Made by a program: the position numbers and the translations under genes. The notes below the pieces were generated by a model. That model had not been told where the DNA came from. It made no database searches and saw only the letters and a list, made by a program, of their open reading frames with translations. DNA of 64,000 nucleotides from NCBI GenBank assembly GCA_963795825.1, contig CAWCIW010000002.1:248001-312000 (forward strand), written 5' to 3'. Numbering within the stretch: the stretch's first letter is position 1; each line of letters opens with the position of its first letter. Source of the DNA: BOG-908 sp963795825. GTDB lineage: Bacteria; Pseudomonadota; Alphaproteobacteria; Acetobacterales; Acetobacteraceae. Positions 1 through 8,002 of this stretch are shown here, piece after piece.

Positions 1-1
1 C

Positions 2-634
2 GCCGCAAGGCTGGCGCGGATGGGCGACGTGCTTCTCGTGGACGAGGCGGGCGCCGGCCTCGATATCGCGGCGTGCGACCGCCTGCTGGCGGCGCTGCGG
101 CAGCGCGCCGAGGGCGGCGCCACCGTGCTGCTGGCGACGCGCTCGGCCGAGATGGCGCTTGCCGCCGGCCACCTGGTTCTGCTGGGCGACGGGCGCGTGC
201 TGCAGGCGGGGGCACCGGCGAGCCTCTACGCCGAGCCGCGCGATGCCGCCTGCGCCCTGCTGACCGGGCGGGCGAACATCCTCGCCGGGCATATACGCGA
301 GCTGCGGGCGGGCGCGTTCATCTGGTCCGGCGGCGGGCGCTTCCTGCAGGCGGTGGTGGCCGATGCGCCGCGGCCCACGCTGGGCTGCGCGGTGACGCTG
401 TGTTTGCGGCCGGAGCGGCTCGCTCTGCTGGCGGCGGGCGAGCGCGGCGATAACGAGCAGGAGGGCCGCGTGGTGGATGTTTACGCGGCGGGCGGCCGGG
501 TGATGGTGCTGGTGGCGGCGCCGGTGGGGGCTTTGCTGGTGGCGGTGCCTGGGTGGCCGGCTTGGGTGGCGCCTGGGCGGGGGCAGAATGTTCGGGTGGG
601 GTGGGCGGCGGATGCGGGGTTTGTTCTGGCCTGA
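2..634 (+). CDS. ABC transporter ATP-binding protein, C-terminal fragment (PotA/FbpC-like)
   Basis: The window opens inside this gene, so the Walker A and most of the signature region lie upstream. What remains starts just before Walker B (VLLVDE) with the D-loop AGLD. After it comes a C-terminal segment with a CLRPERL motif typical of the TOBE domain of spermidine/putrescine, iron or molybdate importer ATPases. The protein would energise a binding-protein-dependent importer at the inner membrane, but the substrate cannot be read from this fragment. One oddity is the switch region, normally THD, which reads ATRS, so the H-loop histidine is absent. The frame is open from base 2; the Met at 20 is internal. 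The stop at 632-634 is followed within 20 bp by a PHE repeat, and the next gene is convergent. Confidence 0.8.
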   Translation, partial: AARLARMGDVLLVDEAGAGLDIAACDRLLAALRQRAEGGATVLLATRSAEMALAAGHLVLLGDGRVLQAGAPASLYAEPRDAACALLTGRANILAGHIRELRAGAFIWSGGGRFLQAVVADAPRPTLGCAVTLCLRPERLALLAAGERGDNEQEGRVVDVYAAGGRVMVLVAAPVGALLVAVPGWPAWVAPGRGQNVRVGWAADAGFVLA

Positions 635-644
635 GGGGTAGGAA

Positions 645-815
645 GTAAGGAAGGCCTTCTTTTTCGAGAAAAAGAAGCAAAAAGCTTTTGCTCGGACGCC
701 CGCACCCAGGCGTACCTCATTCTGCCAGCCGATGCGACTGCACAATGAAATAGTTCTTCGTGCAGGCGTCGGAGCAAAAGCTTTTTGGTCCTTTTTCTCG
801 AAAAAGGACTACTTA
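645..815. repeat. PHE element 1 (full, paired arms)
   Basis: The left arm (about 645-700) has a hairpin with stem half CTTCTTTTTC and a GA loop, then an AAAAAGCTTTT palindrome. The right arm (about 760-812) is its inverted counterpart, with the stem changed to GTCCTTTTTC. The core contains CGATGCGACTGCA, a variant of the oriented core motif. It fills the gap between convergent genes ending at 634 and 822. Confidence 0.9.
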
Positions 816-821
816 CTTACT

Positions 822-1874
822 TTACTGAACTGCAGGCGCGATCTTCCAAACAATACCAGGCCGATCGACCTTCGCATCGATAACCTGCGAGCCATTCTCC
901 GGCGCATAAATATTCTGGCTGTCGGCCACGTAAAAGGCGCCGTTGTAATAGGCGATGCCCTGAAGATCCTTGAACATATCGGCGTGAAAGAAAACCTTTG
1001 TCGCACCGCTGGCGGGGTTGACCACCCACACCGTGGTGGCGCTGGTGACATAGAGACGGTTGCCCACGGCCACCACGCCGCGCGGGTGCGGTATCTTGGT
1101 TGTCAGCACAGTGAAGGTTTGCGTGGAGCCGGTTGCGGTGACTTTCGTCAGGCCCGCCGGATGTTGGCTCGAGCGGTCGATATAGGCTTGCACCCCGTTA
1201 TCGTCCTCGGGCTGGAGTGCGGAGTCCGCCAGATAGGCCACGTGGTTGACCACCGCCATTTGCGAAAACAATTCCTGATCGAAATCGGGACCGTAGCGCT
1301 CCACGCTGACCTGGGTGGGCGCGCCCGCGCTCACCAGCCCCACGGCGCCTGTCGTGCTATCGGTAAAGTAGATTACCCCACCGCTCATTGCGGCACCCAC
1401 GGCATCGCCGGGGAACGCGCCGGCGCCGCAGCATGTGGTGAACAGGAGGCTGGCGGTGGTGCCGGAGAAATTGCCCGCGACCATGCCCGATCCGGTGCCG
1501 CCGCCCACTTCCGGATCGGACCAGACGAGATTGCCATTCCCGTTGGTGGCAATCTGCAGGGGCGTGACATGGCCGGACTGCGTGGGATAGTTGCTTTTGT
1601 CATACAGGGTTTTTACCGCGCCGCCGGCAAGCGGTATCACACCCACGACGCCATCGTCGTTGTGTCCGCTGAAGTCACGCAGGATGCCGGTTGCGCCCGT
1701 CACATAGACGCCGTGTTTGTCGGCGGCGATGCCGTACAGGTTCTGGTAGACGTTCGACGCAAGCATGGTGAGTGTCGGAGCGGTTTGCGCACGGGCGCAG
1801 GCGATCGTTGACAAACCGATATAGACGCAGCATGCGGCGCCTAGCAGATGTTGCGCGAGCTTTCTGTTCGCCAT
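822..1874 (-). CDS. secreted beta-propeller-like protein
   Basis: This 350-residue protein has a signal peptide (hydrophobic stretch about 8-26, likely cleavage after ARA near residue 29). The rest is a series of blades of the type GIAADKHGVYVTGA, GVVAVGNRLYVTSA and GIAYYNGAFYVADS, which resemble NHL/SMP-30-like six-bladed propellers. It would sit in the periplasm or outside the cell. No catalytic motif is recognisable, so binding of a small molecule or sugar is only a guess. The ATG is preceded by a strong GGAGG five bases upstream. The stop lies directly at the end of PHE element 1, and the gene is convergent with the ABC ATPase. It stands alone, with no operon partner. Confidence 0.7.
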   Translation of the reverse strand: MANRKLAQHLLGAACCVYIGLSTIACARAQTAPTLTMLASNVYQNLYGIAADKHGVYVTGATGILRDFSGHNDDGVVGVIPLAGGAVKTLYDKSNYPTQSGHVTPLQIATNGNGNLVWSDPEVGGGTGSGMVAGNFSGTTASLLFTTCCGAGAFPGDAVGAAMSGGVIYFTDSTTGAVGLVSAGAPTQVSVERYGPDFDQELFSQMAVVNHVAYLADSALQPEDDNGVQAYIDRSSQHPAGLTKVTATGSTQTFTVLTTKIPHPRGVVAVGNRLYVTSATTVWVVNPASGATKVFFHADMFKDLQGIAYYNGAFYVADSQNIYAPENGSQVIDAKVDRPGIVWKIAPAVQ

Positions 1875-2137
1875 GGTATCCTCCGGTTTTTTGAAACTTG
1901 GTTGTGGGGCAGCGGTATTTAACGTTGCGATATCATAGATCAGCCGTTTGTCTCCCGACGATCACATTCAGGGGAGCGATGGCGTATGCCCTCTGGACAA
2001 TCGCGGGTTCGAACCGTGTCGCCGCTTCGAAATACGATTTCGTCCGAATACGCGCGTAATGATGCCGACCGACGCAGCGAAGCAGCCTGGAGGCAGGTAA
2101 CACCGACCCCGAAAGAGCATTCAGGCAGGCAAGAGAG
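1875..2137. other. gene-free stretch upstream of the propeller gene
   Basis: There is no convincing coding sequence on either strand. It should contain the promoter of the minus-strand propeller gene, but no clear -35/-10 pair was identified. A GGTTCGAACC palindrome at about 2007-2016 looks like a tRNA T-loop but has no tRNA around it. Confidence 0.5.
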
Positions 2138-2312
2138 CAGTCCTTTTTCGAGAAAAAGGACCAAAAAGCTTTTGCTCCGACGCCTGCACCAAAGTTTACG
2201 CCAGGATTGCAAGTCGATGCGATTGCAGTCGCAGCCAAATCCAAGTGCAGGCGTCACAGCAAAAGCTTTTTGCTTCTTTTTCTCGAAAAAGAAGGCCTTC
2301 CTTACTTGCTGC
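2138..2312. repeat. PHE element 2 (full, paired arms)
   Basis: The left arm has stem half GTCCTTTTTC and the right arm CTTCTTTTTC. Both have the second AAAAGCTTTT hairpin, and they are joined by a core beginning with CTCCGACGCCTGCAC and containing AAGTCGATGCGATTGCA. It lies downstream of the hpnN stop (2369) and upstream of the next minus-strand gene. Confidence 0.92.
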
Positions 2313-2368
2313 CGATGAGGCAACTCCAAGAAGGGTTGGTATAAATACGCAGGCCTTGCCGTCGGGCA

Positions 2369-5011
2369 TCAATGCTGGAGATCGGGGGTCCATTCCTTGT
2401 CGCTGCCGCCGAGGATCACCCGGGGCCGCGGGATGGTAGCCAGCAGAGCGGGCACGAACAGCAGCGTGGTCAACACCGTGCAGCCCAGGCTGATCAGCAG
2501 CAGGGTGCCCATGCTGGCGGTGCCCGGATGCGAGGACAGCGCCAGCGAGCCGAACGCGGTGCCGGTGGTCAGCGCCGAGAAGATCACCGCGCGCGCGGTG
2601 GCCGAGCCCAGGAAGCGGGTGATGCCGGCGCGCCAGTTCATCACGAAGTAGATGTTGAACGACACGCCGACGCCCAGCAGCAGCGGCAAAGCGATGATGT
2701 TGGCGAAGTTTAGGCTGATGCCGCAGGAGCGCAGCACCACCACGGTCAGCAGCGACGATATGGTGAGCGGCGCGAGCACCAGGCCCACATCGATCGGCCG
2801 GCGCAGGGCGATCACCAGGATCACCGCGATGGCGGCCAGCGCGCTGAGTGCCGCGATGCTGAACGCGTGGATGATGGTCTGCGCGCTGCGCACGATCCAC
2901 ACCGCCGAGCCGGTCGATTGCGGCATCACGGCCGATACCTGGTCGACGAACTGGCGGATGGCATGGCTGTCGTTGACGCTTGTGCGCGGCAGCACCTGGA
3001 TGCGGGCGCGGCCGTCCGCGAGCAGCCAGTTGGCCCGCAACTGCGGCGGCACGTCGGCCAGCGTGGTGGGTTTGGCGGCCAGGGCGATGCGCAGGCGGTC
3101 GAGCTGGGTAGGCAGGAAGCGCAGCAGCGCGCTCTGGGCGGCCAGCAGGGTGGCGTCGTCGGCGGACTGCAGGCGGTCCAGATCGGCGGAAATCGCGCGC
3201 AACGGATCGTTGGGCGGGAGCTTGGGCAGCACGTCGCGCAATTTGCCGGCGAGCGTGCGGGCGGCCTGGCGCAGGGCGGCGGCGTCCGGCGGGGCGGCGG
3301 CGGCCGGCGGGGCCAGCGTGGGGGCGAGGATGGTGTTGGCGTCGGCGATGAGGGCGAGCTTGGCCGCCTGGTCCTGCGGCACGAAGCTGTTCAGCGAGAG
3401 TACCGCCTGCACCGGTGGGAGCGCCGAGAGCCTGGGCGTGATGGCGCGCGCGGCGTCGAGCGAGGGGAGCAGCGCGTCGATCGTGTAGGGGTTGGTGAAC
3501 GGGTCATCCATCAGGCTCTTCAGCGTGGTAACCGCCTCGGTGTGCTGGTTCTTGGTGTGCAGCGGATCGCCGTCGAACGGGATGGTGGGGGTCAGCGCGG
3601 CGCCGGCCAGGGCAAGCACGATGAACACCACGAGGATCGGCCAGTGCAGCGGGCGCACGATCGGCTCCAGCCGCTTGAGCATCATCACGCCCACTTCGCG
3701 CTTCTCCTGGCGCGGGCGGAACTGCACCAGCAGGGCCGGCAGGAAGGTGAGCGTGGTGAAGAACGCGATGATCATGCCGCCGCCGGCGATGATGCCGAGC
3801 TGGGCCACGCCCACGAACGCGGTGGGCGTGAAGGCGAGGAAGCCGCTGGCGGTGGCGAGCGAGGCCACCAGGATCTGGGCGCCGGAGCCGCGCCCGGTCT
3901 CGCGCAGGGCCTCGATCATGTCGGGGTGCACGTGGCGGCGCTCGCGGAAGCGCACGGTGAACTGGATGGCGAAATCCACCGCGATGCCGACGAACAGGAT
4001 GGCGAAGGCGACCGAGATCAGGTTCAGCGTGCCCACCGCGGCGGCGGCGAAGCCGGTGGTGAGCAGCAGGCCGAATACCAGCGTGAGCGCGATCGGCAGC
4101 ATCAGGCGCCAGGAGCGCACCGCGGCGAACAGCCAGACGCAGACCAGCACGAAGCTGCCGCCGAGCCCGATCGCGGCACCCTGGGCGACCGAGGAGAACT
4201 CCTCGTCATCGAGCGCCACGCCGCCGGTGATGCGCATATGCGCCTGGTGGGCGGCGATGTAGGGCAGGCCGGCGGCGGCCTGGCGCATGAAATCGGTGGC
4301 GCGGCCGCCGGGCTGCAGCGATTTGAAATCGCGTATCGGCTTGGCGATGACGAAGCGGTAGCGGCCGGCCTGCTTGGCGAGCGGGCCGGCGAGCAGGTTC
4401 TCCCAGGAGAGCGGCTCGGCGTGGCCGGCGGCGGCGGCGGCCAGCGCGGTGTGGAACTGCACCATCGCCGGGCCCATCGCACCGGCGGACACGCCGCGTT
4501 TGGCGCCCTCGGCCACCAGCGACAGGGCGCCGAACAGGCCGCGCAGGCTCGGGTCGGCCACCAGCTGGCCCAGGAAGGGCTGGGCATCGACCGTGGTATC
4601 GAGCAGGTTCTGCAGGTCTGGCTGGGCGATCAGGAGGAAGGCGTTGCGCTGCAGGTAGTCCGAGGTGTCGGGCTGGGTGACGCTGGCGAACAGGTCGGGT
4701 TTGGCGCGCAGGCGGGTGGCCAGGGCCGCGGCGGTGGCTTCGGCTTCTTCGGGGATGGCGGCGTCGATCACGGCCACGAGCACGCCGTCGTTTTGCGGAA
4801 ACTGTTTGGTGAGGGCGCGGCTGGTCTGTTTCCATTTGAGCTGGTCGGAGAACAGCAGCGTTGTGTCGGTGGTGACGCCGAGGCGGTGGCCGGCGGCGTA
4901 GATGCAGAGGGCGGCGAGGAGCGCGCCGAGTGCGATGACGATGAAGCGGCGCCGGGCACAGAATTCGACAAGGCGCGGCAGGATGGCGCGCACGGCGCTG
5001 GCAATGGTCAT
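2369..5011 (-). CDS. hpnN: hopanoid transporter HpnN (RND/MMPL family)
   Basis: HpnN is an inner-membrane RND-type transporter that moves hopanoids toward the outer membrane. The 880-residue length and two-fold architecture fit. There is one N-terminal membrane segment (about 23-43), a large periplasmic loop starting with the VTTDTTLLFS region, and a cluster of helices (about 270-450) with the MMPL-type GIAVDFAIQF motif. A second N-terminal-like helix (about 470) follows, then another loop, then a second helix cluster (about 725-870) containing LLLGVGVSFNIYFVMNW. The reading frame is intact. No other hopanoid (hpn) gene is adjacent in the window, so the gene is detached from any hpn operon. 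The gene starts at an ATG; the stop is about 57 bp from PHE element 2. Confidence 0.93.
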   Translation of the reverse strand: MTIASAVRAILPRLVEFCARRRFIVIALGALLAALCIYAAGHRLGVTTDTTLLFSDQLKWKQTSRALTKQFPQNDGVLVAVIDAAIPEEAEATAAALATRLRAKPDLFASVTQPDTSDYLQRNAFLLIAQPDLQNLLDTTVDAQPFLGQLVADPSLRGLFGALSLVAEGAKRGVSAGAMGPAMVQFHTALAAAAAGHAEPLSWENLLAGPLAKQAGRYRFVIAKPIRDFKSLQPGGRATDFMRQAAAGLPYIAAHQAHMRITGGVALDDEEFSSVAQGAAIGLGGSFVLVCVWLFAAVRSWRLMLPIALTLVFGLLLTTGFAAAAVGTLNLISVAFAILFVGIAVDFAIQFTVRFRERRHVHPDMIEALRETGRGSGAQILVASLATASGFLAFTPTAFVGVAQLGIIAGGGMIIAFFTTLTFLPALLVQFRPRQEKREVGVMMLKRLEPIVRPLHWPILVVFIVLALAGAALTPTIPFDGDPLHTKNQHTEAVTTLKSLMDDPFTNPYTIDALLPSLDAARAITPRLSALPPVQAVLSLNSFVPQDQAAKLALIADANTILAPTLAPPAAAAPPDAAALRQAARTLAGKLRDVLPKLPPNDPLRAISADLDRLQSADDATLLAAQSALLRFLPTQLDRLRIALAAKPTTLADVPPQLRANWLLADGRARIQVLPRTSVNDSHAIRQFVDQVSAVMPQSTGSAVWIVRSAQTIIHAFSIAALSALAAIAVILVIALRRPIDVGLVLAPLTISSLLTVVVLRSCGISLNFANIIALPLLLGVGVSFNIYFVMNWRAGITRFLGSATARAVIFSALTTGTAFGSLALSSHPGTASMGTLLLISLGCTVLTTLLFVPALLATIPRPRVILGGSDKEWTPDLQH

Positions 5012-5224
5012 ACGCGGGTCTGTGCCCTAAATGCCGGGCATTTCCCAGGGCGACGGGGCATACCGGTGCACTATGCCGCACGATTGCGCTCGGGAGGACA
5101 CAGGCAGGTGGAAGGGCCTTCGTCTCTGAGGAAGCAAACAAAAGCCTTCTACGCCCGCCACCCACACGACCAGATTGCTTCCATGATACCGACCCGGCTC
5201 AGCCAGGCCAGAGATAAAGATTTC

Positions 5225-6057
5225 CTAGTCGGTGATCGTGAAGGTGGTTTTGCCACCGAAGATTCTGGAAATCGCGGCAGGGTCGGTGATTTGAGTTGGA
5301 TTGCCCGCGTTGTCCAGCAGGTCGATCTCCTGAATTGACCATGTCGTCTTGGCTCGCATCGAGACGTCCGTCACGATATGATAGACGTTACGCAGTTTCC
5401 CTGACGACGTGTCGAAGAATGAAGGGAAAATACGGTCCGAGATGTTTGGGTCCGTCGGAGCTGCGGCTATCTGTATGGAATAGGCGCCGGAAAGATTTCG
5501 GAGACGTCGATATCGATAGCAAGGTATGGCGAGTTTGCGAGACTAATCGTCGTGCTCCTGATCACCGCCGATTGGGCGACCGGTCCGACCAAGTCATCCG
5601 GATTCGGGTTTTTGATGGTAAGTGTCGTGCGCGAAAACAGTTTGGCGATCTGCATGCTGTCGTAAGAGGTGCATGTTTGCAGGCATATATTCAGTCCGGA
5701 CAATGTCCACGTGCCCGGCTCAGTATAGAGGCCGAACACCTGATTGATACCCTTTGGTGGCCCGAAGCCGCCTACCGAGGTGAGGAGTGGATCATGGCCC
5801 TGCAGCGTCGTTGCGCCTGTCCACGGACCACCAACCAGGTTTTGCAAGAACAGCTCTCCTGACGGTCCGCGCCAGGAAAAAGATGCAGACGTCGCATCGC
5901 CCTTGACATCAAGAACGATCACCGGTGCGGAAGGTGGTTTGGTCACATTTAATACAACCGTGGCGATACGACCTGCCGTGATGGATGGCGGAGGCGCCGC
6001 GGCACAAAGCAGCAGGAGCATGGCGGCAGAGCTGAGGTAACGCGATGTAGCAACCAC
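5225..6057 (-). CDS. secreted beta-rich protein of unknown function, frameshifted
   Basis: The first frame (5467-6057) gives a signal peptide (LLLLCAAAPPPS) and about 185 residues of Ser/Thr-rich beta sequence, stopping at PIPYR. One base missing from the A-run at 5491-5493 (T-run on the coding strand) explains this. Restoring it continues the protein as EIFSGAYSIQIAAAPTD for about 90 more residues to a TAG at 5225, ending KTTFTITD. The reconstructed product is about 277 residues and probably exported. I do not recognise the family; two tandem Ig-like or jelly-roll domains are possible. The GTG start at 6057 has GGGAGA eight bases upstream; an ATG at about 6021 is the alternative. Whether the indel is real or a sequencing error is open. 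Confidence 0.6.
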
Positions 6058-6214
6058 TCTTCGTGTCTCCCAGCCAGCCTTAATTACCTGGCCTTCGTTG
6101 GTTTTGCCTCAACGGGCTACGGATTACAACAAACGAGCTGACGGGTAAGCAACAACTGCGCTCTCATATTTCCGTCTCGAGGACGGACACTTAGCAGCAA
6201 GCGAGAGATGGGAT

Positions 6215-6376
6215 ATGCCTTCAGGCGATCCGTTCGAAGACGGCGCGGACCACCACCCGACAGGAGCCGGTCCAAAAACGTTCTACTCTCAAGGGGGCGC
6301 CAACCGAACACCTTCCAGCGGCTTTGCCGAAAACCTTGCGCGCATGTTCGGTTCGCTTGCCGCCGATTACGAATGA
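6215..6376 (+). CDS. small hypothetical protein (53 aa)
   Basis: This short open frame runs from an ATG at 6215 to a TGA at 6374-6376. It encodes a hydrophilic, Gly/Pro-rich peptide starting MPSGDPFEDGADHH and ending LARMFGSLAADYE. A purine-rich GCGAGAG lies about seven bases before the start. The frame ends 10 bp inside the 3' end of the convergent esterase gene, and the composition is protein-like rather than shadow-like. No function is recognisable. Confidence 0.35.
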   Translation: MPSGDPFEDGADHHPTGAGPKTFYSQGGANRTPSSGFAENLARMFGSLAADYE

Positions 6377-7248
6377 CTGGACCGCGATATCTGCTGAGGC
6401 TTGCTGTGAGCGGCTATGAACGCGTCCACATCCGCCAGCACGGGTGCCTTGCCCTGGAAGAGCGGTGCCACGGCGATAATCAGGCCGATGTGGCCGACGC
6501 CGGGATAGAGCTTTTCGTCCACCTGGCCGCCGGCTGCGCGCTCTCGGGCGGCGAGCGCAGTGGTGTTGCGCGGTTTCACCTGTTGGTCCGCGGTGCCGGC
6601 GAGGAGAAGCAGAGGCGGGGCGTGGCCGTCGGCGAAGGTGATCGGCTGGGCAGAGGGGTCGTTGCCGACGGGGCCGAATACGGCGCGCACGTCGGGCTCG
6701 TTCAGGGGTTTGAAGTCGTACGGGCCGGCGAGGCCGATGGCGCCGGCCAGGCGGTCGCGGCTGGTGCCGGCGGCGGCGAGGTAGCGCGGGTCGAGCGCGA
6801 GCATGAGCGCGTTATAGGCGCCGGCGGAGTGGCCCATCAGGAACACGCGGTTCGGGTCGCCGCCGGTCTGGTCCAGATGGCCGAAGGTCCAGGCGGTGGC
6901 GGCGGCGCAGTCGGCGAGAAAGGCGGGGAACTGGACGGCCGGGTAGAGGCGGTAATCCGGCACGACGACGATGGCGCCGTGTCGCGCAAGGGTCGCGGCG
7001 ACGAAGGGATACATGGCCTTGCTGCCGGTCTTCCAGGAACCGCCGTAGAAGAAGACGATCACCGGGAGTTTCGCGGCGGTGTCCGGGCGGTAGATGTCGA
7101 GCTTCTGACGCCGGTCCGGGCCGTAGGCGACATCGTGGGTGATTCGCAGATCCGCGCGCGAGATGGTGGCGTTGAGGATCTGCGCGCCGGTGCAGGAGGT
7201 GAGCAGGAGCAGGCAGGCAAGCAGTTCTTTTTTGCAAAAAAGAACCAA
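6367..7248 (-). CDS. alpha/beta-hydrolase lipoprotein (BD-FAE/carboxylesterase-like)
   Basis: This is a predicted lipid-anchored esterase. The oxyanion region is VIVFFYGGSW, the nucleophile is in GHSAG, the acid is probably D of GTADQQ, and the histidine is in GVGHIGL. The mature part follows a lipobox, LTSC. There is no ATG, GTG or TTG between the lipobox and PHE element 3. The nearest in-frame start is a TTG at 7248 inside the repeat arm, giving a lysine-containing N-region, MVLFCKKE, and a hydrophobic core, LLACLLLL. GTG codons further inside the repeat core are alternatives. The catalytic domain is intact and about 270 residues. It follows lutC on the same strand, separated only by the repeat. 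Confidence 0.75.
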   Translation of the reverse strand: MVLFCKKELLACLLLLTSCTGAQILNATISRADLRITHDVAYGPDRRQKLDIYRPDTAAKLPVIVFFYGGSWKTGSKAMYPFVAATLARHGAIVVVPDYRLYPAVQFPAFLADCAAATAWTFGHLDQTGGDPNRVFLMGHSAGAYNALMLALDPRYLAAAGTSRDRLAGAIGLAGPYDFKPLNEPDVRAVFGPVGNDPSAQPITFADGHAPPLLLLAGTADQQVKPRNTTALAARERAAGGQVDEKLYPGVGHIGLIIAVAPLFQGKAPVLADVDAFIAAHSKPQQISRSSHS

Positions 7249-7375
7249 AAAACTCTTGCTCCTGGCGCTGCTGATGCGTGCGCGTAAACTGTGAGGCACC
7301 ACGTTTGCTACGGCAGCGGGGAACGCAAAAGTTTTTTGGTTCTTTTTTTCAAAAAAGAACTGCTTGCTTCCTTGC
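7221..7375. repeat. PHE element 3 (full), overlapping an esterase start
   Basis: Stem halves are GTTCTTTTTT on the left (perfect palindrome, no loop) and GTTCTTTTTTT on the right, each with a CAAAA..TTTTG second hairpin. The core differs from the common one. The right end runs into the lutC stop (7376-7378). The left arm is translated as the N-terminus of the esterase gene. Confidence 0.9.
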
Positions 7376-8002
7376 TTACGCAACCAACAACACATCCAAA
7401 GTGCGCGGCCCATGCACACCCTCCACACGATCCAGCTCGATATCCGCCGTGGCGGAAGGTCCGCTGAAGAACGTGATGGGCATGCCCGCCAGAACATGCG
7501 TGTGCAGAGCCGCGATCGCCTCCGGCATGATGCCGACGATGGCGCTCTCGCGCACCACGCAGAGATGGTAGTCGGGCAGTAGGGTCAGCGCGCGGCGGCC
7601 CTGGCCGGCGCCGCAATCGAGCACCACGGTGCCGGTTTCCGCCACGGCCAGCAGGCAGCCGGTCATCGTGCCGGCGGCGGCGTCGAGATCCTGCAGGGAG
7701 AGGCCGGTATCCTCAGTGGGCGCGGGTGCGGTGGGGCGCCAGGAGGCGGGCATGTCGGCGGGGATCACCAGCGTGGCGATGTTGCGGGCGGCGAGTTGCC
7801 TGGTGGCAACCTCGCCGATCTCGCCGTCGCCGCGGGCGCGGATGACCGTCACGTTGTAGGCGCCCAGGCGTTCGATGAAGCGCTGCACGAGGGTTTCGCG
7901 ATCGGCGTCCCACCGCGTGCGGTAGGCCGGCACGTGCGGCGGTTCGGGTGCGGCTTTCTCCACCGCGCGTATGCGGGCGATGATCTCGTCGCGCGCCGTC
8001 AT
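7376..8002 (-). CDS. lutC: LutC-type lactate utilisation protein (LUD domain)
   Basis: LutC is the third component of the LutABC iron-sulfur complex that oxidises L-lactate to pyruvate. The 208-residue product is essentially one LUD domain, with the conserved AETGTVVLDCG stretch at about 120 and HTHVLAGMP near the end. A longer open frame extends upstream inside lutB, but the ATG at 8002 overlaps the lutB stop by 4 bp (ATGA), which fits translational coupling and the family length. The stop codon lies within the outer edge of PHE element 3. Confidence 0.9.
   Translation of the reverse strand: MTARDEIIARIRAVEKAAPEPPHVPAYRTRWDADRETLVQRFIERLGAYNVTVIRARGDGEIGEVATRQLAARNIATLVIPADMPASWRPTAPAPTEDTGLSLQDLDAAAGTMTGCLLAVAETGTVVLDCGAGQGRRALTLLPDYHLCVVRESAIVGIMPEAIAALHTHVLAGMPITFFSGPSATADIELDRVEGVHGPRTLDVLLVA

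Noticed and set aside
2003..2018. tRNA-like T-arm (GGTTCGAACC)
   Set aside because: The loop is out of register with a five-pair T-stem and there is no acceptor, D or anticodon arm around it.
2867..5338. Very long plus-strand ORF (823 codons)
   Set aside because: Antisense shadow of hpnN in GC-rich DNA; Arg/Gly/His-rich composition without domains.
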